Origin: Girardinichthys multiradiatus
Lineage: Eukaryota > Chordata > Actinopteri > Cyprinodontiformes > Goodeidae
Direction of reading: 5' to 3'
DNA: 64,000 nt
Assembly: GCF_021462225.1 (NCBI RefSeq)
Contig: NC_061795.1
Coordinates: forward strand, 3,115,001 to 3,179,000
A program made the translations under genes and the position numbers. Below, piece after piece: positions 1 through 11,633 of the stretch. Every line of letters starts with the position of its first letter. Positions within the stretch are counted from its first letter, which is position 1. The notes beneath the pieces are model-generated. The model did not search any database, had not been told where the DNA came from, and worked only from the letters and a program-made list of their open reading frames with translations.

Positions 1-2327
1 AGGACACCCTAGGCAGGAGGTCGATGATCGAATTTGTTGTCGTATCATCAGACCTTCGGCCGCATGTTTTGGACACTCGGGTGAAGAGAAGGGCTGAGCT
101 GTCCACTGATCATCACCTGGTGGTGAGTTGGATCCGCTGGAGGAGAAAGCCGGACAGACTTGGCAGGCCCAAGCGCATAGTGAGGGTCTGCTGGGAACGC
201 CTGGCGGAGCCCTCGGCCAGGGATGTATTCAACTCCCACCTCCGGGAGAGCTTCGACCAGATCCCGGGGGATGTTGGAGACATAGAGTCCGAGTGGACCA
301 TGTTCTCCGCATCTATTGTCGATGCTGCTGTCCGTAGCTGCGGCCGTAAGGTCTGCGGTGCCTGTCGCGGCGGCAATCCCAGAACCCGGTGGTGGACACC
401 GGCAGTAAGGGATGCTGTTAAGCTGAAGAAGGAGTCCTATCGGCTGTGGTTGGCTTGTGGGACTCCTGAGGCGGCTGACGGGTACAGTGAGGCCAAGCGT
501 GCTGCGGCCCGGGCTGTGGCGGAGGCAAAAGCTCGGGCCTGGGAGGAGTGCGGTGAGGCCATGGAGAAGGACTACCGGTTGGCCTCGAAGTGATTCTGGA
601 AAACTGTCTGGCGCCTCAGGAGGGGGAAGCAGTGCTTTGCCAACACTGTTTATAGTGGGGGCGGGAGACTGCTGACCTCGACTGAGGACATTATCGGGCG
701 GTGGAAGGAGTACTTCGAAGATCTCCTCAATCCTGCCATTACGCATTCCGTGGTGGAAACAGAGGCTGGGGACTCGGGGTTGGACTCTTTCATCACCCAG
801 GCTGAAGTCACCGAGGTGGTTAAAAAGCTCCGCGGTGGCAAGGCTTCGGGGGTGGATGAAATCCGCCGTGAGTACATCAAGATGTTATAGGGCTGTCATG
901 GTTGACACGCCTCTTCAACATTGCGTGGCGGTCGGGGACAGTGCCTCTGGACTGGCCGACTGGGGTGGTGGTCCCCCTTCATAAGAAGGGGGACCGGAGG
1001 GTGTGTTCCAACTACAGGGGATCACACTCCTCAGCCTCCCTGGTAAGGCCTACGCCAGGGTATTGGAGAGGAGAGTCTGACCGATAGTCAAACCTCGGCT
1101 TCAGGAGGAGCAGTGTGGTTTTCGTCCCGGCCGTGGAACACTGGACCAGCTCTATACCCTCTACAGGGTGCTCGAGGGTTCATGGGAGTTTGCCCAACCG
1201 GTTCACATGTGTTTTGTGGACCTGGAGGAGGCATTCGACTGTGTCCCTCATGATGCCCTGTGGGGGGTGCTCCAGGAGTATGGAATCGGGGGCCCTTTAC
1301 TAGGGGCCATCCGGTCCCTGTACGAGCGGAGCAGGAGTTTGGTCCGAATTGCCGGCACTAAGTCGGACCTGTTCCCAGTGCATGTTGGACTCCGGCAGGG
1401 CTTCCCTTTGTCACCGGTTCTGTTCATAACTTTTATGGACAGGATTTCTAGACGCAGCCAGGGGCCCGAGGGGGTCTGGTTTGGGGACCAGTGGATTTCG
1501 TCTCTTCTTTTTGCAGATGATGTGGTCCTGTGGCCCCCTCTAGCCAAGACCTACAGCATGCACTGTGGCGGTTCGCAGCTGAGTGTGAAGCGGCTGGGAT
1601 GAGGATCAGCTCCTCCAAGTCCGAGGCCATGGTACTCGACCGGAACAGGGTGGCTTGTCCTCTTCAGGTTGGAGGGGAGTTCCTGCCTCAAGTGGAGGAG
1701 TTTAAGTATCTCGGGGTCTTGTTCACGAGTGAGGGAAGAATGGAGCGGGAGATCGACAGACAGATCGTTGCGGCTGCCACAGTAATGGGGGCGCTGTGCC
1801 GGTCCGTTGTGGTGAAGAGAGAGCTGATCCGAAAAGCGAAGCTCTCGATTTACTGGTCGGTCAATGTTCCTACCCTCACCTATGGCCATGAACTTTGGAT
1901 CATGACCGAAAGAACGAGATCCCGGATACAAGCGGCTGAAATGAGCTTCCTCCGTAGGGTGGCCGGGCACTCCCTTAGAGATAGGGTGAGGAGCTCGGCC
2001 ATCCGGGAGGGGCTCGGAGTAGAGCCGCTGCTCCTCCACATTGAGAGGAGCCAGTTGAGGTTGCTCAGGCATCTATACCGGATGCCTCCTGGGCGCCTTC
2101 CTCGGGAGGTGTTCCAGGCACGTCCCACCGGGAGGAGGCCCAGGGGACGGCCCAGGACACGCTGGAGGGACTATGTCTCTCGGCTGGCCTGGGAACGCCT
2201 TGGGCTACCCCTGGAGGAACTGGAGGAGGTGTCTGGAGAGAGGGACGTCTGGGCGTCTCTGCTGAGTCTGCTGCCTCCACGACCCGGTCCCGGATAAGCG
2301 GAAGATGACGAGTACGAGTACGAGTAC
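1..2327 (+). pseudogene. Rex3 (RTE-clade) LINE, copy 1, 5' cut by window edge, ORF broken
   Basis: A non-LTR retrotransposon that once encoded an endonuclease plus reverse transcriptase. The first block (about 24-593) is the end of an APE-type endonuclease with a STDHHLVVSW motif, followed by the linker to the RT. The RT palm is in 1168-1602, with DLEEAFD, GLRQGFPLSPVLF and FADD (1510-1521). The C-terminal part (1530-2297) ends in RPRGRPRTRWRDYVSRL and LLPPRPGPG. Stretches 953-972 and 1396-1416 closely resemble the published Rex3 PCR primer sites as I remember them. The frame is broken by a TGA at 591-593 that looks like CGA decay, a deletion near 890-900, and a frameshift near 1545. The 3' end is a short (GAGTAC)3 tail. 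The RTE assignment is family knowledge; the breaks are seen directly. It is dead as a gene. Confidence 0.9.
2310..2327 (+). repeat. (GAGTAC)3 tail of Rex3 copy 1
   Basis: Three perfect GAGTAC units directly after the Rex3 terminal sequence GGATAAGCGGAAGATGAC. Short tandem 3' tails of this kind are usual for RTE-type LINEs and mark the 3' junction. Confidence 0.8.
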
Positions 2328-3059
2328 TTTCTTCCTGTTTAATATGATGATATCAACCTTTTCCTTAATGTTCCTGGGTTACCTGCTGTGCAGGGGCTTC
2401 ATTTTCCTTATTTTCTGAATTGGGCTTCAGCTGCCTGAATTATTCACTCACAGTTTATCTCTAGGGGGCCATCTTTTTTACTTTATCTTGAATATTGTTT
2501 TGACACCTGTTACCATTACATGTCGTGCTTGGGTTTTTCTTTCTTTTATTGCTTACAATTAAATCATCAATAATGATCACCCAAGGTAAAAACTGGTATG
2601 TAGCGTAGTTCCTTTAACATTAAGAACACGCTTTGTTCCTGTGCTTTTTCTGTGCTGACTTCAAAAGAGCACCAGGTTTCAGCAGTTACAACAGAACTTT
2701 ACTTTCACAGCTGAGAGTTCTGGCCTTGATAAATGTCAGTTTCATCTCTGAATCAAAGACTCTTTGGGGCTCGGTTCTTCATCCTGACAGCCACAGGGCA
2801 GCACACACACAAAGGAGCATTTTGAACAGCCTTATTCTGCTTTACCAGAAGATTCTCACTGTAGAGAAAAAAGGTTATACAGACAACTACTCATCATGGG
2901 TATGAATGCCATGTTAGTTGTGGACGTTATTTATTAAACTGTTCCTTTTCCGTTATTGACTGATTGTACAACAGATAACTTCAATGGATTAAAACAAGAA
3001 ATAGCTTCACAAGTTTAAATGTATTCTTATTCTGAATTTATTATAATACAAACAAAGTC
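2328..3059. other. AT-rich sequence, no feature seen
   Basis: The ORF at 2633-2905 has no recognisable motif and no splice or promoter context. I see no repeat end, RNA gene or conserved coding pattern in this stretch. Confidence 0.5.
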
Positions 3060-3797
3060 AGAATTATATATAGAGGCTGATAAATATACATACACCCTCT
3101 CCCACATGACCACATGGTTTTTGTAGCCATGATGAAGGTCCAAGCATAACTATGGGTTCCTATTTGACCACTCCAACTCTACTAACAACACCTGAGTTGG
3201 TAGAAATAGTTTCTGTTGGTTAGGCACAACCAGGGCTTTGGGAAGGCAATTCCAGAAAGTTAATGTTAATGCTTCATCTGTTCCAAAGTCAGTTTGATGC
3301 GTCTTTAGGCTTAAAGTCCTGTTGGGACACAGCTGATGCCACGTTTTAATCATCTAGCTGCTGACTCTGAGTCCTTCTGCAATTATTTTATCCACTTTAT
3401 CCAATGCAACAGTACCACTAGCAGAAAAAAATAGACATCACCATACCTGAAAGTTGATATACCCCACCATGAATCCTGCAAACATTGTTCTTGTCTTGGT
3501 GGTTAAAGCTCAATCTTAGTCACACACTTTTCTTGAGAGAACGTTTGGCTTTTTCTTGTGGGCCGCTGCAAATTTAAGTCAAGCTTGTAAGTGTTGATTT
3601 TTCGATACGTTTTGGTCAGCACTCTCTTAGTCTGTGATGATGTGAAACTGGCTTCACTGTGAACAGTACCAACGGTTTTCCCGCTGTGTCCAGGACTGAA
3701 CCTTCTTGGGTTCTTCAACAGCCTAACTAACCTAATTTCCTTCCAGTTAAGGGTGACAAATTGATTCTTACAATTTGATTCTTGTTGTACGGTGTAC
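3060..3797. mobile_element. Possible decayed DNA-transposon or other old repeat
   Basis: The text has the look of an old dispersed fish repeat, for example the run around 3300-3400 with a 'cctgttgggacacagctgat' phrase and the block at 3500-3750. The frames are full of stops, and I could not fix ends, inverted repeats or a catalytic motif. The assignment is impression only. Confidence 0.25.
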
Positions 3798-4262
3798 CTT
3801 CCCATAGAACGTACTCCTGGATCAGTGCTTCTTTGTTCTCTTTGTGTCTCTGCTCTGTTCTCTCTAACCCCCAGTCGGTCGTGGCAGATGGCCGCTCACA
3901 CTGAGCCTGGTTCTGGTTCTGCTGGAGGTTTCTTCCTGTTAAAAGGGAGTTTTTCCTCTCCGCTGTCGCTACATGCATGCTCAGTATGAGGGATTGCTGC
4001 AAAGTCAACGCCAGTGACTGTCCACTGTCTCTACATGCTCATCCAGGAGAAGTGAATGCTGCAAGTCTCTGGCTCAATCCAATCTGCTGGGTTTCCTTAG
4101 ACAGAAAAACTTTTTATCCAATTTGAATAAATAACTAACTCCGACTGCACTGTTCAATTGTTAGGATTAATTGGAATGTATGAACCTGACTGTTGTGAAG
4201 TGCCTTGAGACAACATGTGTTGTGAATTGGCGCTATATAAATAAACTGAATTGAATTGAATT
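3798..4262 (+). mobile_element. L2-type LINE, 3'-end fragment a
   Basis: This is the 3' untranslated end of an L2-clade LINE, heavily 5'-truncated. It shares a long near-identical block with 10785-11225 and 30820-31290, including GGCCGCTCACACTGAGCCTG and GGGAGTTTTTCCTCTCC. It finishes with GTGCCTTGAGA, then GGCGCTATATAAATAAA, then repeats of TTGAA (4243-4262), the typical L2 end in fish. No RT codons remain. Confidence 0.85.
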
Positions 4263-6277
4263 ATAAATCTTTCACCCTGGAACAAAAACGTTTTAAATAA
4301 AGACTATGCTGTAATTACAGGGAGCCTTTTTTATTCCTTTTCACATCAGTCCCCCAGCATTGCATATGCCTGTCATGGGCAGCGGATGGCAGTGTTGCTT
4401 AACCTGTCTGATGGACTGATTTATAGTATTACAGACTGAAAGCAGCAAGCAGAGAAACAGAAGTAGATACAAAAGTACAAATAAAAGTCTCAAAATAGCT
4501 GTGTTTTTGCAGAGAGTGGTGCAGTATTTGGAAATCTAGTCTTTGCTTTCAGCATCCTATACCTGAAATTGATTTGAAGAGAAAAGTGTGTTTAGCATTG
4601 CAGTCAGCTTTTTGGTATTATATCATAAATCAAACTTTTACTGAAGGGAAAAATCAAAAATGTAGGGATCAACATATAGTTAGTCTAGGTAAATAGTCAC
4701 ATGATTGTGAATATTGCTCAATTTGATAAAAAATAAGCCAGAATTTCATTTCAATCTACACAAATGGCTAAAAGTCCGTTTTTTTTCTTTTTTCTTTTTG
4801 TGACACATTTTGTTACCTAGTAACATCATGTGCAAATAAATCTATATATGTATATATCATTATATTATATTATCTATATATGCAGTATATATCATTTGAT
4901 AAGTTTCACTATGCATACAGTAAGTATTTAGAGAAATCAGGTATTTTAACTAGATTAAAATGAAGAAAACACAACACAATCTCTAATTGTGTAAAGGTAA
5001 AATAATGAAAAGAAAGGATTCTCTGAAGCTTTAAAACTGCTAGAATTTCTGTGTCTAATATGAACAACAGAGGTTTTGAGAACTAAAATCTGAGCCAATG
5101 CTGTGTTCAGAAGTATGTGTAGTGACTTGAAATTTTAGTTTCTGAATGTGTAGGGGTTTTTTGTATTTTGTTTGGAAATATGACATTCTTTTATTGTACA
5201 GGGATCCAGTTTTCCTTTGTTTGAGACAAATTCCTTTAGAATATTAAAGGAATAAAGAGTTCTCGGTATTTTATCATAATTAAAATTGACCTTACTTAAA
5301 TCCTTTTTAAATAAATGTAAATTACTGAAAAGAGAAATGACCAAGAGTCATGATTAGTTAAATGTTTACATGTGCTGTCAACACCAGCAGGTGGCAGCAC
5401 ATCCCAAAATCAAATTAAGAGCAGAAGAGAAGAAATAATCTGCAATTCTTTCAAGAATCAGTCCTGGTTTTAATTAAAAATATTTTCAAATTCTCAAGTT
5501 TTTTTTAACCTTAAATAAGATTGTAGTTTGATTAGAAAAAACTGACACAACCACATAGTGCATAAATGGTGCTCCGCACACACATTCATTGCATCAGCAA
5601 GCATATAATGCCTATACCGGCAACAATAAAATGTACCTGAAGTCAGCCTTAAACTAGAAGTGACAGAAGAGTCAATCTTCCAGTGCTGTAGTCATGGTTC
5701 AGGTTTGGATGATGCAGAACTCCACTTGAACAGCGAATGTTATTTACAAGTAGATGAGCCCTGGAGACATACTTAAGTAGCACATATGCCACAAACATAT
5801 AAGGCTTTAAATGACCAAGAGCCTTGTTGTCTCCAGGCATCTGTAAACTATTCAGTTCTTGAGTGCACATAAAAGAAAACTCAACAATCTCTCTTATTTC
5901 TAGAAAAGACTGAAATTTCAATGAAAACACAATGTTTCTGGTCCTCACACCACTGAGTCACTACCAGTTTCTCACAGCTAAATAAATGTCAAACTAATCT
6001 GCGCTTTGTAGGTGGGATTAAGAATGGGGATGTGGTTGTATGTGAGAAAGCCAGCAGAGAAGAAGACAAAGCAGAACCAGAAGATGATAAAGCACAAGGG
6101 CAAGACAAATGAGCAAGTTTTTATAAGATAATTCTTACTGACTTCAGGCAACCGTTTGAATCAACACTGAAAATCAAGATGAGAGTTTTGCCCCATGATA
6201 CTGGCCCGATGTAGCCACATAAGTTAGACATTCAGCACACATTTTAATAAAAAATTTAAAAGCAACATTACATCATA
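4263..6277. other. Unique-looking AT-rich sequence, no feature seen
   Basis: There is an AT-dinucleotide-rich patch at about 4843-4895. The longest open stretches (5135-5344 and 5649-5948, minus) show no domain, and composition is even and AT-rich. I see no transposon ends, RNA gene or exon signal until the TA at 6276-6277 that borders the next element. Confidence 0.5.
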
Positions 6278-6480
6278 CAGGTCCTTCTCAGAAAATTAGC
6301 ATATTGTGATAAAGTTCATTATTTTCCATAATGTCATGATGAAAATGTAACATTCATATATTTTAGATTCATTGCACACTAACTGAAATATTTCAGGTCT
6401 TTTATTGTCTTAATACGGATGATTTTGGCATACAGCTCATGAAAACCCAAAATTCCTATCTCACAAAATTAGCATATCAT
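6278..6480 (+). repeat. Left terminal inverted repeat of the Tc1 element
   Basis: Pairs with 7686-7886. It starts CAGGTCCTTCTC and repeats the phrase AAATTAGCATAT near its outer and inner borders, which fits an IR/DR type of end with two transposase-binding sites. Confidence 0.9.
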
Positions 6481-6605
6481 TAAAAGGGTCTCTAAACGAG
6501 CTATGAACCTAATCATCTGAATCAACGAGTTAACTCTGAACACCTGCAAAAGATTCCTGAGGCCTTTAAAACTCCCAGCCTGGTTCATCACTCAAAACCC
6601 CAATC

Positions 6606-7685
6606 ATGGATAAGACTGCCGACCTGACTGCTGTCCAGAAGGCCACTATTGACACCCTCAAGCAAGAGGGTAAGACACAGAAAGAAATTTCTGAACGAAT
6701 AGGCTGTTCCCAGAGTGCTGTATCAAGGCACCTCAGTGGGAAGTCTGTGGGAAGGAAAAAGTGTGGCAGAAAACGCTGCACAACGAGAAGAGGTGACCGG
6801 ACCCTGAAGAAGATTGTGGAGAAGGGCCGATTCCAGACCTTGGGGGACCTGTGGAAGCAGTGGACTGAGTCTGGAGTAGAAACATCCAGAGCCACCGTGC
6901 ACAGGCGTGTGCAGGAAATGGGCTACAAGTGCCACATTCCCCAGGTCAAGCCACTTTTGAACCAGAAACAGCGGCAGAAGCGCCTGACCTGGGCTACAGA
7001 GAAGCAGCACTGGACTGTTGCTCAGTGGTCCAAAGTACTTTTTTCGGATGAAAGCAAATTCTGCATGTCATTCGGAAATCAAGGTGCCAGAGTCTGGAGG
7101 AAGACTGGGGAGAAGGAAATGCCAAAATGCCAGAAGTCCAGTGTCAAGTACCCACAGTCAGTGATGGTCTGGGGTGCCGTGTCAGCTGCTGGTGTTGGTC
7201 CACTGTGTTTTATCAAGGGCAGGGTCAATGCAGCTAGCTATCAGGAGATTTTGGAGCACTTCATGCTTCCATCTGCTGAAAAGCTTTATGGAGATGAAAA
7301 TTTCATTTTTCAGCACGACCTGGCACCTGCTCACAGTGCCAAAACCACTGGTAAATGGTTTACTGACCATGGTATCACTGTGCTCAATTGGCCTGCCAAC
7401 TCTCCTGACCTGAACCCCATAGAGAATCTGTGGGATATTGTGAAGAGAACGTTGAGAGACTCAAGACCCAACACTCTGGATGAGCTAAAGGCCGCTATCG
7501 AAGCATCCTGGGCCTCCATAAGACCTCAGCAGTGCCACAGGCTGATTGATCCATGCCACGCCGCATTGAAGCAGTCATTTCTGCAAAAGGATTCCCGACC
7601 AAGTATTGAGTGCATAACTGTACATGATTATTTGAAGGTTGACGTTTTTTGTATTAAAAACTCTTTTCTTTTATTGGTCGGATGA
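6606..7685 (+). CDS. Tc1-family transposase, 359 codons, open
   Basis: Catalyses excision and reintegration of the element at TA dinucleotides in the nucleus. Residues 1-110 form the paired helix-turn-helix DNA-binding part (TLKQEGKTQKEISERIGCSQ), with a basic GRKKCGRKR stretch at about 49-57 between the two halves. The catalytic triad is D148 (FSDESKF), D238 (FQHDLAPAHSAK) and E273 (NSPDLNPIENLW). Thirty-four residues separate the second D and the E, so this is DD34E. The length slightly exceeds the usual 340 or so because the frame runs on into the right inverted repeat. No stop or frameshift is seen. H237 before the second D departs from the usual QD. The first ATG fits the usual N-terminus (MDKTADLTAVQKATIDTLKQ). 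The sequence does not show whether it is expressed. Confidence 0.93.
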   Translation: MDKTADLTAVQKATIDTLKQEGKTQKEISERIGCSQSAVSRHLSGKSVGRKKCGRKRCTTRRGDRTLKKIVEKGRFQTLGDLWKQWTESGVETSRATVHRRVQEMGYKCHIPQVKPLLNQKQRQKRLTWATEKQHWTVAQWSKVLFSDESKFCMSFGNQGARVWRKTGEKEMPKCQKSSVKYPQSVMVWGAVSAAGVGPLCFIKGRVNAASYQEILEHFMLPSAEKLYGDENFIFQHDLAPAHSAKTTGKWFTDHGITVLNWPANSPDLNPIENLWDIVKRTLRDSRPNTLDELKAAIEASWASIRPQQCHRLIDPCHAALKQSFLQKDSRPSIECITVHDYLKVDVFCIKNSFLLLVG

Positions 7686-7886
7686 AATATGCTAATTTTG
7701 TGAGATAGGAATTTTGGGTTTTCATGAGTTGTATGTTACAATCATCCGTATTAAGACAATAAAAGACCTGAAATATTTCAGTTAGTGTGCAATGAATCTA
7801 AAATATATGAATGTTAAATTTTCATCATGACATTATGGAAAATAATGAACTTTATCACAATATGCTACTTTTTTGAGAAGGACCTG
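7686..7886 (-). repeat. Right terminal inverted repeat of the Tc1 element
   Basis: Reverse complement of 6278-6480 with a few substitutions, for example GTAGC for TTAGC near the outer end. It ends GAGAAGGACCTG and is followed by TA. Confidence 0.9.
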
Positions 7887-8377
7887 TACATTGGTCATTT
7901 GGCATCTTTGTAGCAAATTTTATTTCAAAGACCAACAGAAAGTAGTGCATAATTGTGAAAGGAAAATTATGTATGGTTTTCAACAATTTTCACAAATTAA
8001 GATTGAAAACTGTGGTGTAAATTTGTATTCAGCCCCTTTTACAGAACTGCCCTTCTGCAAGTCTTTTGAGTATGTCTCTACTGGCTTTAAATATCAACAG
8101 ACTGAAATGCTTGCCCATTCTATGAGCAAGACTGGAGGTAGATCATCAGTGAAGAGCAATTTTCAAGTCTTGCCACAAATTCACAACAACATTCAGGTCT
8201 GGGCTTTGACTGGGCCATTCTAACACACAAATATGCTTTTGTCTAAATTATTCCTTTGTACTTTTAGGGTTGTTGTCTTACTAGAATGGGGATGGGAAAT
8301 TGTTTTGCTCAAAGGACCACTTAAGTAACTGTGCCTTGTTGTCGAACCATTGGCTGGACATAATTTTTCCAAGTACG

Positions 8378-8832
8378 TACACTACCGGTAAAAGTTTTCA
8401 CTTTCTCCTTTAATGGTTTTCTTTATTATCATGCCTATTTACATTACATGTAGATTCTCAATGAAGACATCAAAATGGTGAATGAACACATATGGAATTA
8501 TGTAGCAAACAAAAATTGGAAAATAACTTTAAATATGTTTTATATTAGTAGCTGCTCTTTGCTGTGATGACTGAAATATTAACCACTGACTGTCTCTCAC
8601 CAAACCTCTGGGAAGTTCTTTCAAGGTTCTTTGGAAAACCATTTCAGGTGACCACCTCATGAAGCTCATGGAGAGAATGAGAGCAAAGCAGCAATCAAAG
8701 CACATGGTGGCTATTTGGAAGAAAGTTACTTCACACCTTTTACTACATAATTCTATGTGTGTTCATTCACAGTTTTGTTGCCTTTGGTGAGAATCTACAA
8801 TTTAAATAGTCATGAAAATAAAGAGACCCATT
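8378..8832. mobile_element. Foldback/MITE-like element
   Basis: A left arm (about 8412-8506) is the reverse complement of a right arm (about 8742-8826), with a shared core of GTGAATGAACACA(T/C)AT and GTAGATTCTCA. The centre has no coding frame. The outer left edge carries TACACTACCGGTAAAAGTTT, an end sequence of the type seen in decayed Tc1 relatives in fish. It sits inside the older Tc1 fossil, so it arrived later or replaced part of it. Confidence 0.65.
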
Positions 8833-8960
8833 AAGTGAGAGGCTTTACCCTGCCTTGCCCAAGGACTGCTGGTGATACGCATCAGCCCCCCGACCCCCGT
8901 GATCTTGCAAAGACAAGTGGAGATAGATAGATGGATGGATGGATAGATGGATGGATGACT
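8833..8960 (+). mobile_element. SINE/LINE 3'-tail fragment with (GATG)n end
   Basis: Matches the 3' part of the tRNA-headed repeat at 47455-47872 and 52506-52800: 'gactgctggtgatacgcatcagccc', then 'gatcttgcaaagacaagtgg', then a GATA/GATG run at 8922-8956. The head is missing. Confidence 0.6.
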
Positions 8961-9500
8961 CTTGTAAAGCCTTTAACTAAGCACTCTACATGGGTCTTTC
9001 TTTCTTGCTGTTTTGTCTTAACTGACCGGAGCACCTTCTTCTGCATGTTTGCTGTGTCTCCTACATGGCTTGTGGTGAACTGCAAACAAAACTTCTTTCA
9101 AGAATAGTCAGATTTGAGGAATGCATGACTAGCAATTATACAGCTTCTCCCACCTGAGCTGTGGATCTCTGCAGCTTTTCCAGTGTTACCATTACCCTCC
9201 TGGCTGTTTCTCTGGTTAAAGCTCCCCTTGTCTGGTCAGTCAATGTAGGTGGATGCCCATGTCTTGGTAGGTTAGCATTTGTGTCATTTTTTTTATTTTG
9301 CTTTCAGATGATGAATTGAGCAGTGCTCTGTGAGCTGTTTACATCTTGGGTTGTTTTAAAACCTACTCCTACTTTAAATGTCTCCACAACTCTGTCCCTG
9401 GCTTATCTACTATGTTCTCTGTGTCTTTAGGATTCTACTTGTTCACTAGTGTTCTCTAAAAAAATCAGTGATGAACACAGACAAATTTTATTAAATTAAG

Positions 9501-10424
9501 TTGGCGACAAGCTACCCAATCTTTTGCCAGAATGTACCCCCGATTACCAGTCAGGGAAAGTCTGTGCTAGTTGTTGACAGGATGAGCCGACTGACACAAA
9601 AATCTGTTAGTGTGAGATGGGCTGAAGACTGCAGTGTACAAGTGTGACAGGGGAACTGACCTGACCTCAGTCACAGTCAAACAGTTTTTTTAAATGGATC
9701 TGGACGCAGTCAGGCAGTTTCAACTGATCACAGACCCTATGGCAAATGCATGTTGCTGACAATCAATGAAAACAGGGCTAGGACATGGCAGTAGCTGTTA
9801 GCTCAGTGTTGTAAGCTTTATTTGTAACTATACAACATTATGAACAGAAATGCACAACAACACTGGGCATAATACAAACTAGCACCTAACTAATTACAAT
9901 CAGGTAGAGATAATGAACAAATTTAAAAATACAGATAGATGCTCGGATAGTTAAGACTAAAATTCAGTAAATTATGTAGGGTCTTATGGACATAAACCAA
10001 ACATGTTACAATCCTTTGGTTTTGACCATTTCCTTTTTGTTTATTTATGTTTTATAGATTTGCCATATTCAGTTCATTTCTCTGTGTTCATTATTGTTAG
10101 TAAAGTATTTCCACATTGGTTCATTCCTTTGTGTTTAGTTTCTTAGTTTATTCTTGTGTTCTGTTCTTTGTGCATTTGGATTTATTTCTCTTAGATCAGC
10201 ATTAGTCTGTTCCCCTTGGTTAGTTATTTCTCTGTGTTTTAGTTCAGCTCCTGCTTGTGTTAACTAGTCTCCCTCTCTTAGCTTCCCTGCTTTCATTCTG
10301 TCACACCTGTTCCACATTTCTGATTAGTTCCTCTGGTTTTTTGTCATTTTCCACCCGTGCTTCAGTATTTAAGCTCCTGGTTTTTCATTGTTTCATGATG
10401 GATTCTCTCGTTATCTGTCTATTA
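9501..10424. other. No firm feature; T-rich right part
   Basis: 10020-10400 is T-rich on the plus strand and resembles in style the LTR-like block at 31740-32198 (short C/T-rich words and a 'tatttaagctcctgg' TATA-like phrase at about 10367). No ends, primer-binding site or ORF could be identified. Confidence 0.35.
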
Positions 10425-11225
10425 CACTGCCCATTCATCCCATGTTCCTGTCTGCACTTTGGTATTATGCTGATGATACTCAGCTTTACTTATCCACAAA
10501 CCCTGATGAGCCCAACCAGTTAGATTGACTGCAAGCATGGGATGACTTTAAATTATCTACTTCTAAATTCAGACAAGACAAATGTTGTCGTCTATGGACC
10601 GGAGTCTTTGAAAAATAAACTACTTAGTCAATCAACTAATGTGGACGGGATTATCATTGACCTCCGGTAAAAAAGTAAAAAAACTTGGTGTTATTTTTGA
10701 CCAGGACATGTAATTTAAATCCTATATTAAACAGGTTTCTAGGATTTTCTTCTTTCACCTTCGGAACATTGTGCCTCTGCTCTTCTCTCTGGTGTTCTTT
10801 CAAACCCCCAGTTGGTCGTGGCAAATGGCCGCTCACACTGAGCCTGGTTCTGGTTCTGCTGGAGGTTTCTTCCTGTTAAAAGGGAGTTTTTCCTCTCCAC
10901 TGGCGCTACATGCATGCTCAGTATGAGGGATTGCAGCAAAGTCAATGCCATTGACTGTCCACTGTCTCTACATGCTCACCCAGGAGGAGGGAATGCTGCA
11001 AGTCACTGACTCAATGCAATCTTCTGGGTTTCCTTAGATAGAAAACTTTTTGACCAGTTTGAATAATTAACTGAATCTGACTGCACTGTTCGATAGTGAG
11101 GATCAATTGGAATCTATGTACCTGACTTGAAATCTGTATGATTCGATTGAATTGACTTTGTAAAGTGCCTTGAGATGTTTGTTGTGAATTAGCGCTATAT
11201 AAATAAACTGAATTGAATTGACTTA
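10425..11225 (+). pseudogene. L2-type LINE fragment b with RT remnant
   Basis: This copy keeps part of the reverse transcriptase. YADDTQLYLSTNPDEPNQ (from 10466) carries the YADD catalytic box, and further on come LLLNSDKTNVVVYG, KKLGVIFDQDM and FFHLRNI. Frames are broken by stops (TAA after IIDLR; TAA after DQDM). After HLRNI the sequence jumps into the 3' untranslated block shared with fragments a and c, so the end of the RT domain has been deleted. It ends GCGCTATATAAATAAACTGA plus TTGAA repeats near 11200-11225. The RT motifs and 3' end together make an L2 assignment fairly safe. Confidence 0.85.
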
Positions 11226-11633
11226 ATTTAATGAACTGACATTTTTGAATAAGCCTTCTGAATTCGGAGAATATCTTCTATTACCGCCACCTACTGGTAT
11301 GTTTGTTATTTCAAATTGTCATCCTTGGGAGAGATTGATGTGCTCAGTTGGCTTTAGACGGTCTGAAAAATCATGTAGTCTGTGATCAATCAGCAGGCTC
11401 AGTTGTTAAGTGTGTGATCCACAGTCTTTCAGTCATGAAACCAGTCTGTTAGTTTGAATAATTGGTCCTTGCAAAATCTGTGACAACTGTGAAAGTTGAG
11501 TAGTGTGTCCCCAGCTATACAGCGTAACTTCTTATCCAAGCTTATCAAAATATAGGGAGGTAAGTAGAATTATATGCAAAAACATTTCAGGCTTTTAAAT
11601 TGTTAAAATGTAAATGACAATATGATTTCATTC
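11226..11633. other. No feature seen
   Basis: AT-rich spacer between the L2 fragment and a SINE head. No repeat ends or coding pattern. Confidence 0.5.

Larger units (their letters stand above)
6278..7886 (+). mobile_element. Tc1-like DNA transposon (DD34E), apparently complete
   Basis: A 1,609-bp cut-and-paste transposon bordered by TA on both sides (6276-6277 and 7887-7888), the expected target duplication. Both ends read CAGGTCCTTCTCA(G/A)AAAA inward. The inverted repeats are about 200 bp long and differ at only a handful of positions by eye. A single uninterrupted transposase frame lies between them. High repeat identity plus an open frame suggest a recent arrival compared with the many decayed Tc1 copies around it. 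It lies immediately left of an older Tc1 fossil on the opposite strand. Confidence 0.95.
7905..9500 (-). mobile_element. Old Tc1-like fossil (family F), interrupted
   Basis: A decayed member of the most abundant Tc1 family in this window, oriented on the minus strand. Pieces are visible at 7905-8290 (end repeat and C-terminal transposase remnant, with 'ctttgactgggccattctaa') and 8985-9500 (N-terminal half, with 'tctcccacctgagctgtgga'). Between them lie a foldback element and a SINE tail. No frame survives. Its left end touches the intact Tc1 element at 7886. Confidence 0.75.

Noticed and set aside
48..746. 232-codon minus-strand ORF
   Set aside because: Antisense shadow of the Rex3 coding sequence, which has the recognisable protein on the other strand.
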